64,000 nt of DNA from Progne subis subis (Eukaryota > Chordata > Aves > Passeriformes > Hirundinidae), in NCBI GenBank assembly GCA_022316685.1, contig JAKJHU010001532.1, forward strand, positions 53,668 to 117,667. The letters run 5' to 3'. The notes beneath the pieces are model-generated. The model worked only from the letters and a program-made list of their open reading frames with translations, was not told the origin of the DNA and did not search any database. Positions 1-9,433 of the stretch are shown here, one piece after another. A program made the position numbers and the translations under genes. The first letter of the stretch is position 1; every line of letters begins with the position of its first letter.

Positions 1-3
1 CAT

Positions 4-433
4 TGTGAAAAATGAAAGTTTGCTCTTAGACTTTTTTGCAAAAGTTTAATAGGGGAATAAAAAAGGACAATGTCCAGCGCTGGGGTGTTCCTGGCTGTCA
101 GCCAACGAACAGGGCAGTACATTGAGGCAGTGTTATCGCTATACTGTTACTTTACTGAGGTACATACATATTCATAAGTTTCATGCATTAGTCAAACATT
201 CTTGGGAGCTTTTGATGTTGTAGGAACTTTCTTTTGTTTTGGTTTTTCACTCTGACTTATCTGCATGACGTCCTGCAGATCATATATATTTTATTCCTTC
301 TTGTGGCTTCATCCTGTTGTTTCACACTTCCCTAATAACGAGGAGATAACAAATTCTTCTCTAATTCTCCTCTGGTGCTCTGGTTTGTGTCACAGTTATC
401 ACTGAGAGGTCAGTCAGCAGATGTGGGGAAACA
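4..433 (+). mobile_element. LTR-I, copy 1
   Basis: Long terminal repeat recognised because the same sequence occurs in reverse at 57227-58685 and 4637-5439. It begins TGTGAAAAATG and carries the shared blocks GCTGGGGTG, ACATACATATTCAT and TCCTGTTGTTTCACA. The AATAAA present in the 57-kb copy is mutated here. The right end is uncertain by about 15 bases, because similarity to copy 2 runs a little past the last plausible CA. Nothing shows whether it is a solo LTR or one end of a provirus. Confidence 0.6.
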
Positions 434-1239
434 CCATAATTGCTTTATACAGTTCTCTCAGTTATATAGATATATTTTAACATTTTATGTTTTGCTAAGG
501 CCTACAGTACAATACATTCATCACACCATTATTTCTATAAACTATACGGTGTATACATAGATACATTCATCACACTACTATTTCTATGGGCTATACAGTG
601 CATACTTAGAATGCAAAATTATGTTATATTAGCAAGCAGCTAAAAGGGGCTATAAATTGCACTATATTTCAATACTTATGATCAATAACAACATGCAAAA
701 GCTAATACACAAATGTGAAAGCAAATATTATAGGGTTATTTTTGACAACATAGACCTCACCTGATGCTTGTTTCAACCATATCAATTCACATTCCCTTTC
801 AACCACTCCTTTCCAATTCTCTAAATACCACCCCATACTTTGACACAAAGTCTATTTGCTCCATAAGGTGGCCACTTTAGCCCCTTTGGCAATTCATACT
901 TTGGCCAGATGAAATAACAACATTCTACCATTCTTTCCATAGCTACCTCTGGGGGAATGCACAATCTGTCCCAAGACCTGAACTTTCTCCCCAAGGGACT
1001 CTCTGGGGGTATTATGGGATTGTGATCCATTTTGCCGGGACCCCTTCCTGGCTTTACCTTTGCAACCCTCCATGGGTGCCCTGTCTTAACTGTGCTGCCC
1101 TCTATGGGTGCCCTCCCACATTTACTCCTCAAAGATCCCATTTCACTCACCTGTGAGGTTTTCAGTAGTCCTTCCCTGTGGACTCTTCACAGATCCTCCT
1201 GGTCTGATGGAATCTTGTGTGGGATCAGATGTGATAAGC
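434..1239. other. No gene recognised; AT-rich flank
   Basis: AT-rich sequence with no coding frame I can support. It holds a short tandem duplication (512-609) and the block GCTAAGGCCTAC at 494-505, which recurs near 57,197 in an AT-rich LTR candidate. It could be internal sequence or flank of the LTR-I element. Confidence 0.4.
512..609. repeat. 49-bp tandem duplication
   Basis: Two imperfect direct copies with a period of 49 bases. Both start ATACATTCATCACAC and end at TATAC or CATAC. Non-coding. Confidence 0.7.
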
Positions 1240-1696
1240 TCCACGAAGGTCCGTCACCTCTGAGGGGCCAGCCCTTGCAGAGAAATGGCTTAATAATAGC
1301 AAGACAACTTCTCTGGACATGCTTTGTAAAACAAAAGGTTTTAATAATGACAAAAAAATTAAACATCATAGAACAAAGAAATATAAGTCGAACACAGTGC
1401 AGAGGACACTCTTACACTGGCTAAGGCAGTCCAAAAAAGCAATGGAGCCCCTCTGTGCAGTCTTTTAAGTACTTGATGGTTTAGGTGAGCTATTTGGCAC
1501 CTGCCCAATGAAATTGGCAACAGGCTCTGAGGTACATCTCCAAAGCCCAATCAGTGCTCCCATGCTGGCACTGGGCCAACCACAATGAGAAGGTTATGGA
1601 AAATGCTAGTTTAACTTCCTTTCATGTTCAAAGGTAAGCCGAAACATTTTTCCTTATATAGAAACACCTGCTTGGGTGTGGGAGTGCATTACAACA
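1240..1696 (-). mobile_element. LTR-like block, unassigned family
   Basis: Has the look of a minus-strand LTR. The + strand ends in GCATTACAACA, so the minus strand would start TGTTGTAATGC, and T-rich and polyadenylation-like stretches follow. No second copy was found in the window and the lower end is not defined. This is a weak call. Confidence 0.25.
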
Positions 1697-1883
1697 TCAG
1701 TCTATCACTTGTCTGTCTCCTTGACAGTCTGGGGAACCAAATCAATTGCACGGAGCCGGCCGCCTCAAAGGGGAGTTGATCACCGAAACTGGTTGAGGCG
1801 CACAGTGGAGGCCCCTGAGCCTGTCAGGGAAACGTCTAGAGCAATGCATAGGAAGAATCTACCATAGGCTTCGAGAAAGCCTC

Positions 1884-2690
1884 ATAGCTTAGGGTGAGCA
1901 AAAACACTTCCCCCCAGAGTGCTCTGCAGCATGATGTTAAGCTACCTCAGTGTTGCTTTTCCCATTGGCCCGTGGGCCTTGACCACCTCTATTGTTCATA
2001 TATGTCCCCTGTTTGAGAAGGTTTCTCCTTTCCCTGTTGTCCTGGTTTAGGGCAAATTCAGAAGGAAACCTCCGAATAGGGTTCCTCTGGGAAACAAACC
2101 CAAATGGCTCCCCTACCCATCACCTATCGGTCTGGGGAAAAAATCTCCTTATAGAAAAGTGGAAAAAAACTATCTGTTGAAGAAAGTGCCCACAAGCATA
2201 AAGAATGAATAATATGAAGCAATAAAACTTCTCACTGCTCTGAAGAGAGATGGCAAACTCTGAAAGTCCTTGCAGATGTAGCTCGGCTCGCTCAGTCTCT
2301 TATCAGTCCCTCCGGCGCTGGAAAATGCTGTCCTGGGCCCCGGTGGGCCACAGGTGTGAGCTCCCAGTGCTCTTCTGAGTTTTTCAGTCCAGGACAGGTT
2401 TAAACAGTCGCAAGAAAAAAAAAAAAAACAAACAAAAACAATCCAGGGAGCCTCTCTGCCTCTTCTAGCTAAAACTAAGTAAAAGCACAGGAGACCTCTG
2501 TCCCACTGTCTGTCCATGCTTCAGATGAACAGTCCAAAAGCCAGAATGCGGAGGAAGGAGCAAATTTCTGAAAACAAACTGCGTGCTTCTCCTTCTCCCT
2601 GCTTCGCTCTCATAAGCAGTCTTAAAGGTGCAGAACTCAATATTCAGCACAAACAGAACAGACGTTTGGGGATACAAGCATCATAAAGTC
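1884..2690. repeat. Duplicated block, copy 1 (partner 19256-20076)
   Basis: About 810 bases matching 19256-20076 at roughly 98 percent by eye. The match includes about 155 bases outside LTR-B, starting CATAGCTTAGGGTGAGC. Because flank and LTR are both shared, this is better explained by duplication of a genomic segment than by two independent insertions. Confidence 0.75.
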
Positions 2691-2701
2691 ACCCTAGGGC
2701 A
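2038..2701 (-). mobile_element. LTR-B, 3' LTR of a minus-strand ERVL
   Basis: Minus-strand LTR starting TGCCCTAGGGTGAC at 2701 and ending CCAGGACA at 2038. The same family occurs at 15676-16334, 19410-20076, 42587-44757 and 59282-59944. A purine-rich tract lies directly upstream on the minus strand, followed by the end of an ERVL pol, so this is a 3' LTR. The solo copy at 42587 has a 5-bp target duplication, as expected for ERVL-type integrases. Confidence 0.8.
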
Positions 2702-2725
2702 TTCCACCTCTTATCCCTCACTACC
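2702..2725 (-). other. Polypurine tract before LTR-B
   Basis: On the minus strand this reads as a run of A and G (GTGAGGGATAAGAGGTGG core) ending at the LTR start. This is the expected plus-strand primer position for reverse transcription. Confidence 0.6.
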
Positions 2726-2795
2726 AAAACAAATATATATTATAACTCTACAAACACATACATTATACATGCATATATAAATATACAGTATACAG

Positions 2796-3005
2796 CTATA
2801 TACAGACAATGGCAGTGACATTCAACAGACAGTGATATTTACATATGGTTCTCAACCAACAATCAGATCTCCCTGAGGTACACATGGTGTTGCTCCATCT
2901 TTCTGCATTATGCACCATGTGCAACCTGGTCCCTGAGCAAAGACAATCCCACGGATGGGTTTGTCTGTACCTGAGGCAGAATTGATCCAAACTGTCTTCC
3001 CTAAC
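2796..3005 (-). pseudogene. ERVL pol, C-terminal end (integrase tail)
   Basis: The minus strand encodes a decayed version of the last residues of the ERVL-D pol (45690-45830), including the region around MVHNAERW and an upstream block about a tryptophan-rich tail. It continues across solo LTR-F into the integrase fragment at 3891-4479. Frames are broken by stops and by the LTR insertion, so it is not functional. Confidence 0.7.
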
Positions 3006-3885
3006 TGTCACGATCTACTCGTACAAGCAGGGGTCATGATGGTTTGTTTACCAATCTCAGAGTGCAAAACACAACACAGAGGGGATTTCAGTATTAATCA
3101 AAACAAATGCACCTTTTATTGATTGACCATAGCAAATGCGATAGAGGGATTAAGAGTGAGAGAAAGAGAGAGAAGAAAGAGGGGATATAGCTACCAAATG
3201 TGGAGACGAAGTCCTCATGGTCCGGTCAATGAATCCTCCTGTCACATCAGGGAGAGTCTCTCAAAATCTCTGGTTAACTCAGGGGTTTTTATTATAGTCC
3301 TCCATTGCGGGGGGAACAGGTAATAAGAATAAGTCTATTGAAGCCACCGAGGGGGAACAGGTAGTCCATGTTCTCAGCAGTAAGCGAGAGCCATTATCTT
3401 CTTAGTCCAATGACCACACCTGCAGGTAAACATCCCGCTTCGGTTAAGTCAGCCCCCACCCCCCCTGTACTGGGGTTATAAGGGCCTCATGTCTCAGTCC
3501 TTGAAAGGGCCTTTGTATAGAGGTCTCAATCTCAGTCCTTGGGATGGGGCTTTGATCTCCATCTGTCATGGTGGTTGTGAAGCAGATGAGGGATTTTCCA
3601 TGGGGGACCACCAAAGTTACCCCAGAAAGTCCCCTTGGCCAAGAGGTGGGGAAATTCATAGGCTATTGTGGTGAAGCAGAGACCATGAAGCAGGTGAAAA
3701 CTTTAGGTACAGAACTGCCATTACACTGCTCAAAGCCAGTGTACCGTGGCGTGGTGACACAGGAAAATGCACCTGTGGACGATTGGCAAGCATCCACCTC
3801 GAGCGGGCCAGAACTGCAGTGGGGTCCTCGGGGTCCTCGCGATGATCATGAGGCAAATGAGGGGAACTTCAGGCCAACGCTTACA
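3006..3885 (-). mobile_element. LTR-F, solo LTR with 5-bp target duplication
   Basis: An 880-bp TG...CA element, starting TGTCACGATC and ending CGCTTACA on the + strand. It is flanked by CTAAC on both sides (3001-3005 and 3886-3890). AATAAA lies on the minus strand near 3120, so transcription would run minus. It splits the ERVL pol tail cleanly: pol similarity resumes directly after the second CTAAC. No internal coding region is present, so it is a solo LTR. Confidence 0.85.
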
Positions 3886-3890
3886 CTAAC

Positions 3891-4479
3891 AAACCTCTGA
3901 CATCTACCACTCGGACTTTGTCTACTGTATGCAGGGGCTCAGACTGGTGCAGGGCCTGCTCTGTTGGTGGAGCCTTGGGTGTTAAGTAACCAGGTGGCCT
4001 TTGCTAGATACTGCTCCCAGTTTTTGAAAGACCCTCCACCCAGTGCTTTCAAGGTGGTTTTTAACAGTCCATTGTATCTCTCCACTTTGCCTGCAGCTGG
4101 TGCATGGTAGGGGATATGGTACACCCATTCAGTGCTATGCTCCCTAGCCCAGGTGTTGATAAGGCTGTTCTTGAAATGAGTCCCATTGTCTGACTCAATC
4201 CTCTCAGGGGTACCATGCCTCCAAAGAACTTGCTTCTCAAGGCCTAGAAGGGTGTTACGGGCCGTAGCATGAGGCACAGGGTAGGTCTCCAGCCATCCCA
4301 TGGTGGCTTCTACCATTGTGAGTACATAGTGCTTGCCTCGGCAGCTTTCGGGAAGGGTGATATAATCAATCTGCCAGGCCTCCCCATACTTATATTTGGA
4401 CCACCTCCCACCATACAGTAGGGGCTTCACCCGCTTGGCCTGCTTGATCGCAGCACATGTCTCACAGTCATGGACCCCT
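3891..4479 (-). pseudogene. ERVL integrase fragment
   Basis: A minus-strand frame from about 4577 to 3939 is open and matches the integrase of ERVL-D closely. It includes the zinc-finger half HDCETC, the catalytic-core start WQIDYITLP, the second aspartate in ESDNGTHF and the glutamate in GKVERYNG, so the DD35E triad appears intact. ERVL similarity ends at about 4479, so the first residues of the open frame belong to other DNA. It lacks the N-terminal H-H pair, RT and RNase H. Confidence 0.85.
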
Positions 4480-4636
4480 TTGCTATTCCTCTTTGTGTCC
4501 CTGAATAAACAATCTTTGGATATCCAAATGAGAACCTGTCCCTTCGCTGTATCGTCAGTGCCATTACAGTCCTGCACTCTGGGCTTAGAGATGTGGTGTC
4601 GCTCTCTAGGACTGTGTTACCGTGCGAGCACTGTAA
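4480..4636. other. Short unassigned spacer
   Basis: Joins the truncated integrase to LTR-I copy 3. It contains AATAAA on the + strand near 4505. The minus strand would begin TGTTACAGTGC at 4636, so it could be a scrap of another LTR. Confidence 0.3.
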
Positions 4637-5439
4637 CATCTGTGAGCTGACCTCTCCTGTAGAAATTGCTGCTCTGCTGTGGACTCCGGGACGGTGTGGA
4701 TGAATGTAGAAGAGAGATCTCTGAAGTTGGGTTTTAGAAGATGGTGTTTATTGTAAAGGCTATGAGGCCTTGCTCTGAGCTGCCAGGCGCTGCTCGTGGC
4801 AAGGCCTAGGGAGGTGGGGGAAGGGAGAGGTGGGGATAGGAAATTCCAGGAGAGGAATGTCCTCGGGGAAGGGTGCCAGGCGAAGAGGAGAGAGCAAAGA
4901 GCAAAGAGACCAACCCACCCTTGAAGCCCCCTGATAAGGGGTCTCAATGTGGGCTGGAACACGACTTGGGCCAATGGAGTTACAGATACCTGATACTTCA
5001 GGGGAGGGTTACAGGTGTGGGATGAACCATGCATTGGGGGCGAGACAGGACATTCCATTTGACCTCTGGGTCTGGCTGCAGGTGACCTTCAGCTGGTCAC
5101 ATAACTGTTTTCCCAGACTTCTAGTAGCTAGGACATCTCAAACATCAAAACTTACTTTCAATTCTATCTCATTTACAGGTTTCACATTCTCAGAATCTAA
5201 GCAGTCATATTTATAGGGCTTTCTGGCTTCATCCTCCCCAACACTCTCCAAGTGATAAGTGACAAGAATCAGAGCACCAGGAAAAAATTAGAGAATTTAT
5301 TGACTCTTTGTTATCAAGGAGTGTGAAACAACAGGATGAAACCATGAGAAGAAATACAATATATTGACCTAATCTACAGGATGCCATGCAGACAAGTCAG
5401 AGGTTAAAACCAGAGTTCCTGTAACCAAACAAAAGAGTT
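4637..5439 (-). mobile_element. LTR-I, copy 3, interrupted and truncated
   Basis: Minus-strand LTR-I. It shares AGAGCACCAGGA, GAATTTATTGA and AGTGTGAAACAACAGGATG with the other copies in reverse. LTR-H (4658-5243) sits inside it between perfect CTCTCC repeats. It is cut at 5439 by the start of LTR-A, losing its upstream half. Confidence 0.7.
4658..5243 (-). mobile_element. LTR-H, solo LTR with 6-bp target duplication
   Basis: A 586-bp minus-strand LTR. The minus strand starts TGTTGGGGAGGATGAAGCC and ends TTTCTACA. Perfect 6-bp CTCTCC flanks are at 4652-4657 and 5244-5249. The second copy at 57656-58175 also has a 6-bp duplication. Six bases is typical of class II (beta-like, ERVK) retroviruses. 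No internal region is present. Confidence 0.85.
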
Positions 5440-6115
5440 TGAGACATTAATTTTGAGGAACTAAGGATTTTTAGGAAAGTTAAGATAATAAGTTGCCAAA
5501 TTAGCTGAAGTAGATAGATAATCATTGTTCACAGTTAACAGAAGCCGGATCTTAGATAAGCTACCCTGGATTTAGTAACTCATTTCTTGTCAGTTTTATG
5601 TTTATGTAGCTGTGCCTGTAACGAAAAAACGAGATGCGGTAAATAAGATATAAGATAACTTCAGACTTCCCGCTTAAAGAACCCAATCAATGCAGGAAAC
5701 TATAAGTTTTACCAAGGATTCATTTGTCACAAATGCATTGAAAAGGTAGAAAGATCAGGACGAGGAACACTCATCTTACTTCCTCATTTTGGGTGACCCC
5801 TCCCCAGAATAGACCCCCGACTCATTTTAAGAAACAAAGTACGCATGCTTAATAGCCTTTTTGCCAATTAGCATACGAAGCGAGGAATGGGAGGTGACAG
5901 GGGTATGAATATGCATTTGTATTTTGGGTATTCAACACTTTTGTAAATAAAAGGCTTTGTAATTACCTGTGAATTTTGCAGTGCGAATTAGGGAAATGTT
6001 CCACCCTGGAGCTCTAAAAAACATACACTTTCTAACTTTAAACTGTTAGAGAGTTTTTGTCCGTCACAGTTGGGTATCAATACTAGATCAATACCCATAT
6101 TTCTTTAATAAGTCA
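5440..6115 (+). mobile_element. LTR-A, 5' LTR of a truncated gamma-like ERV
   Basis: A 676-bp LTR starting TGAGACATTAATTTTG and ending TTTAATAAGTCA, then three bases and a primer-binding site, so it is a 5' LTR. AATAAA lies near 5947. The U5 block ACTTTCTAACTTTAA and the following leader are shared with ERV-C (30415-37708), so it is a relative of that lineage. A reverse copy lies at 24255-24932. The provirus is cut off at about 7025. Confidence 0.8.
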
Positions 6116-6118
6116 TTT

Positions 6119-6136
6119 TGGCAAGCCGAGCAGGAG
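6119..6136 (+). other. Primer-binding site, tRNA-Arg type
   Basis: TGGCAAGCCGAGCAGGAG lies three bases after LTR-A. It is a diverged form of the ERV-C site TGGCGAGCCAGGCAGGAG, which differs at one position from the complement of the 3' end of a vertebrate tRNA-Arg. Confidence 0.65.
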
Positions 6137-7025
6137 ACTGCTCTCTCTGGCCATGGGGCCAGCGGGGTCCAGGACCCCTCTGGGCGCCCACCCGGAATTT
6201 TCTGGGAAGAGGGCTCCTGCGGTCCTGCTGACCACCCGGGGAAAGACCAGAACCTGCTGGAACTATGGACAAAAGGTATGTTTATATTTGAAAAGAGGTA
6301 CCTTGGTGTAGGGGGTTGGTAAGACACTGAGAGACGTCTCGTGCACAACATACACCTCCTGGGTTTGTTTGTAAAAGTTGTGACAGCTCTGCGGAGCCTG
6401 GTGTCAGTGGTTTGGTAGTCCTTGTCCCGTAGTGGGGACAGCAGCAACCTGTCTTTGTTGTGTCATCTTGCAGTTTAAAGGTGACTTAGTAGTCCGTGTC
6501 CCATAGTGGGGACAGCCGTAACCGGTTTTTTTGCTGTGTCATCTTGCAGTTTAAAGATGACTTGGTAGTCCGTGTCCCGTGAGGGGGCAGTGGCAGCAGT
6601 GAAATAACCGGTGTTGTTGCTGTGTATTAGGAGCAGTAATGGCTCCGGTTACAGTTTGTGGTTTAAAGGTACCTTGACAATCCATAATCCGAGTGGCTAG
6701 ACCGTTCTGGGATGCGAAGAGTCCCGTTGTGGGTCGCGGAAAATCCCGATTGCGGCCCCGAGTGCGCCGGGTGTGTGTGGTGTGAACGGATCCGTGTTTT
6801 GTGGTCTCGTGGTTTTGTGTGTTTGTGTCTTCAGGTGTGGAAGAATTATTGGTGCACCCTATGTATCATGGTCTGTGGGAGTTTGTGTAAGCGTATTGGT
6901 TTGTGTAAGCGTTTTAATTTGTGTGACGGTGGAGTGTGTTAGTAACCTGTGTAAATGTTTTTAGGAGTTTTGCAAGCTTGAAGTTGTAAAAGCCTTTTGA
7001 ATTCCCCGCCTGATCAGCAGAGGGA
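6137..7025 (+). other. Retroviral leader with tandem repeats, truncated
   Basis: Non-coding leader matching 31096-31990 of ERV-C in patches, for example GGTTGGTAAGACACTGAGAG. A roughly 75-bp unit starting GTAGTCCGTGTCCC is repeated three times at 6414-6640, and a GT-rich stretch follows (6770-6960). In retroviruses this zone holds dimerisation and packaging structures. Small open frames in the GT-rich part are probably spurious. It stops at about 7025, where the minus-strand class II LTR begins. Confidence 0.6.
6414..6640 (+). repeat. Leader tandem repeat, about 75 bp x 3
   Basis: Units begin at 6414, 6488 and 6564. Each contains GTCC.TGTCCC, a GGGGACAG-like block, then TGTGTCATCTTGCAGTTTAAA in the first two. 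ERV-C carries two shorter versions of the same motif near 31375-31490. Confidence 0.75.
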
Positions 7026-7721
7026 TGTCGCGGTGTCCCTCACGCCTGGTAGGCGTTGACCACAGGCTAGCTCAGTCTTTGCACTGCGGCAACTTGGATC
7101 GGTCGAGGTTACAGGCTGGGCGAGTAACCTCCTCCTGGTGGGTTTTTGGTTCCCCATACTGGTGGATGGACCTGATGGCATCACGACTACAGTGGTGGAA
7201 AAAGGGTTGACTCTCTTTGAGCAGGGTAAAAGGTGGTTTATTAAAGGGGAGTCCGGCAAGGAGTTACGCCTCAGACCCTTGCTGCCCAGAGAGAGCCCAG
7301 ATCAAAGCCGAGCAGAGACTTATAAATGGGGGAGGATCCAGGGGTGGCGACAACGGGTCAGCCAATAAGGGAACACGGGGGTGTAACAGGGGGTGTCAAC
7401 TTCTGAACAAAGAACGAATCACAAGAGGGGAGAAGGGGCTTCCCCGGGCACCAGTCTATCACTCGACACCTCTCCTGGATCTTTCCGGAAGCCAGGGAAG
7501 GGTCCCGAAGTGACAGACTGGGCGACCAAGAGGAGAGAGGGGGGGATTGACAGGGACAGGTGGAAAGGGGGTGACTGACATAAAACGACTGGTTATATAA
7601 CCAACTCATAGGGGGGAAACCATTACAGAAAACAGGGGGGCACAGTGGAATGAACCATTACAAAAAACTTCTTATAAATCTTACAAAAATAACTTAATGA
7701 AACAACTCTTGCACCACCACA
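7026..7721 (-). mobile_element. 3' LTR of the class II (ERVK-like) element
   Basis: Minus-strand LTR of about 696 bp. The minus strand starts TGTGGTGGTGCAAG at 7721, directly after a purine-rich tract (AAAAAAGTGGGAGA). A TTTATAAG box lies near 7318-7326 and AATAAA near 7233-7238 (minus strand), and it ends CACCGCGACA at 7026. Env and pol of the same polarity lie upstream. The last codons of env run into it. No matching target duplication could be tested, because the 5' end of this provirus is missing. Confidence 0.65.
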
Positions 7722-9286
7722 TCTCCCACTTTTTTGTTTTTTTAGAGGAGGAGAACTGGAACCGGGAGGACGATACTCGGAGTCTGGATATGCCTCAGCA
7801 AACCACTCCAGTTGAGCGGGCCACTCCATCTGAGGTTCTTCTTCTAGGTTTCTGTCTTCTTCTGAGTCTTCCTCCAGTTCCATGCCCTCCTCCCATTCAG
7901 GCATGGATGGCATAGCAACTTGGTTTACGGAGGGGGAGTGTGTGGTGCCAGAAATTAATCTATTTATCATTCTTTTGACAATACCAATTGTAACTAAAAT
8001 CAATACAATAATAAACAAAACTAACAGGACTGATCTTATAATTGAGCCTACCCAGCCCAAAATGCCCCAGTTCCCAAACATCCCACTCAGCCAGTCACCA
8101 GTCTCTTTTTTGATATCATTCACCATGCCCCGGATGCTCTGGATAGCCTTGTGGACATCCTCAGCCTTCATTGACAGGTTGAAACAGCACAACCCCTCGA
8201 ACTCCTCACAACGATGTCCATGGAGAAGGAGGAGGTAGTCGATTGCTGCTCTGTTTTGCAGCATTGCCTGCCTTGTTACTTCTTCGTCTGATAGGAGGCC
8301 GTCCAGCACGTTGGAAGTTAAATTTGCTTGTTTAGCCACCCAACACTCCAGGTGAGCCAGCTCACCTAGAGCTTTCGCAATTGACACCCAAGGTAAAAAA
8401 ACTGTGACTGCCACTCCTTTTACTTTTGACCAATGTATAATTTCTGAGTCACAGTTGGCATCAAGCGAGGCCAAATCTCTTTTTTGGACTTTTTTGCTGG
8501 TGGAATTTTTTTGCTGCCAATTCCTGAGAGTGGTCTTGTTGGGGGAAAACAAGCCCAACCGGCCAAAAGTACATGGTCCTCCTACAAGGCGAGGGAGGAT
8601 GCCTGCCCATGCTCTATCCCCATAAATCAAAAACACACCTTTAGGAAGGGCCAGAGGTTTCCTATCAGTTGTCGATGCCATCTCCACATGGGCGATCCGG
8701 CCGCACCATATTTTGGCTGTGTAAACATCCTTGGTCTGATAGACAAACTGATAAGACCTCTCCTGACCTTGAGGGGGGTAAACATAAAATGAACACAAAA
8801 AGAAGCATTTGAGGAACCTAAAATTTCTAACTCATTGAGGGGAAAACTTAAGGTGGAAAGGGTGGATATATATTTTTTCCATAACAAAAACGGATTTCTA
8901 ACGGGGAACGTAACTTCAACATCCAGAAAGGAATCAGGTGGGGAGAGCTGGGATACAGATTGACCCTTAGAGGCACCCTCTCTATTAGTCTGCTCTGTGA
9001 TCTCCAAGAGCTTGGCAGGTAACTCCTTGGGTCCATATGGGATCCCCACAAGACAGGTCATGAGTGGGTTGTCTGCCGACGTGGCTGAGAGGCAAATGTG
9101 GTCCTGCCCCATTGCCCTGGCGAGAGTCGCCCAAACGTTGGCTTTGGGCTGGGGCACCAGCCATCCAGAGACAGGAGCAGCGAGACTGGCGAGCAGGAGG
9201 ATGCCAAGGAGCAGGTGGAATTTCCTCGGCACTGGGGACCGGCGCTGGACAGGTTCCATTGTGACTGAAAGGACTGAAACAAACAA
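7623..9286 (-). pseudogene. env: Retroviral envelope, alpharetrovirus-like, frame-broken
   Basis: Surface and transmembrane (TM) subunits in two frames. The SU part (9286-8627) has a basic start and a hydrophobic signal peptide (LLLGILLLASLAAPVSG), then a segment with QDHICLS and TCLVGIP resembling avian alpharetrovirus SU. The second frame (8798-7623, 391 residues) holds the end of SU, a basic cleavage-like KKVQKR, the immunosuppressive-type LQNRAAIDYLLL, the CX6CC disulfide motif CEEFEGLCC followed by FNLS, a membrane anchor around LLVLFIIVLILVTIGIV, and a long acidic tail. The frame then passes through the polypurine tract into the LTR. At least one frameshift near 8.7 kb separates the halves, and SU is much shorter than usual. 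The partner pol is beta-like, so the element may be an old recombinant. Confidence 0.85.
7722..7740 (-). other. Polypurine tract of the class II element
   Basis: The minus strand reads AAAAAACAAAAAAGTGGGAGA, abutting the LTR start at 7721. It overlaps the open env frame. Confidence 0.6.
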
Positions 9287-9433
9287 TCAGTATTTGAGCA
9301 GGGGGTTATTTAGGCAAGGGAGCCCATCCCAGGAAAGACCTTCCCTCCTTCTCTGCCTAAACGCTGCCTGGGTGACTTGGGGTAGTTTTTTCTTCTCCCC
9401 CGAGACCTTCGGGACATAGGGCCTCACCCATTT

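Noticed and set aside
6712..6964. Cys/Val-rich small frames in the GT-rich leader
   Set aside because: They arise from GTGTGT-type repeats in several frames at once, and a related leader at 31.5 kb shows no conserved frame.
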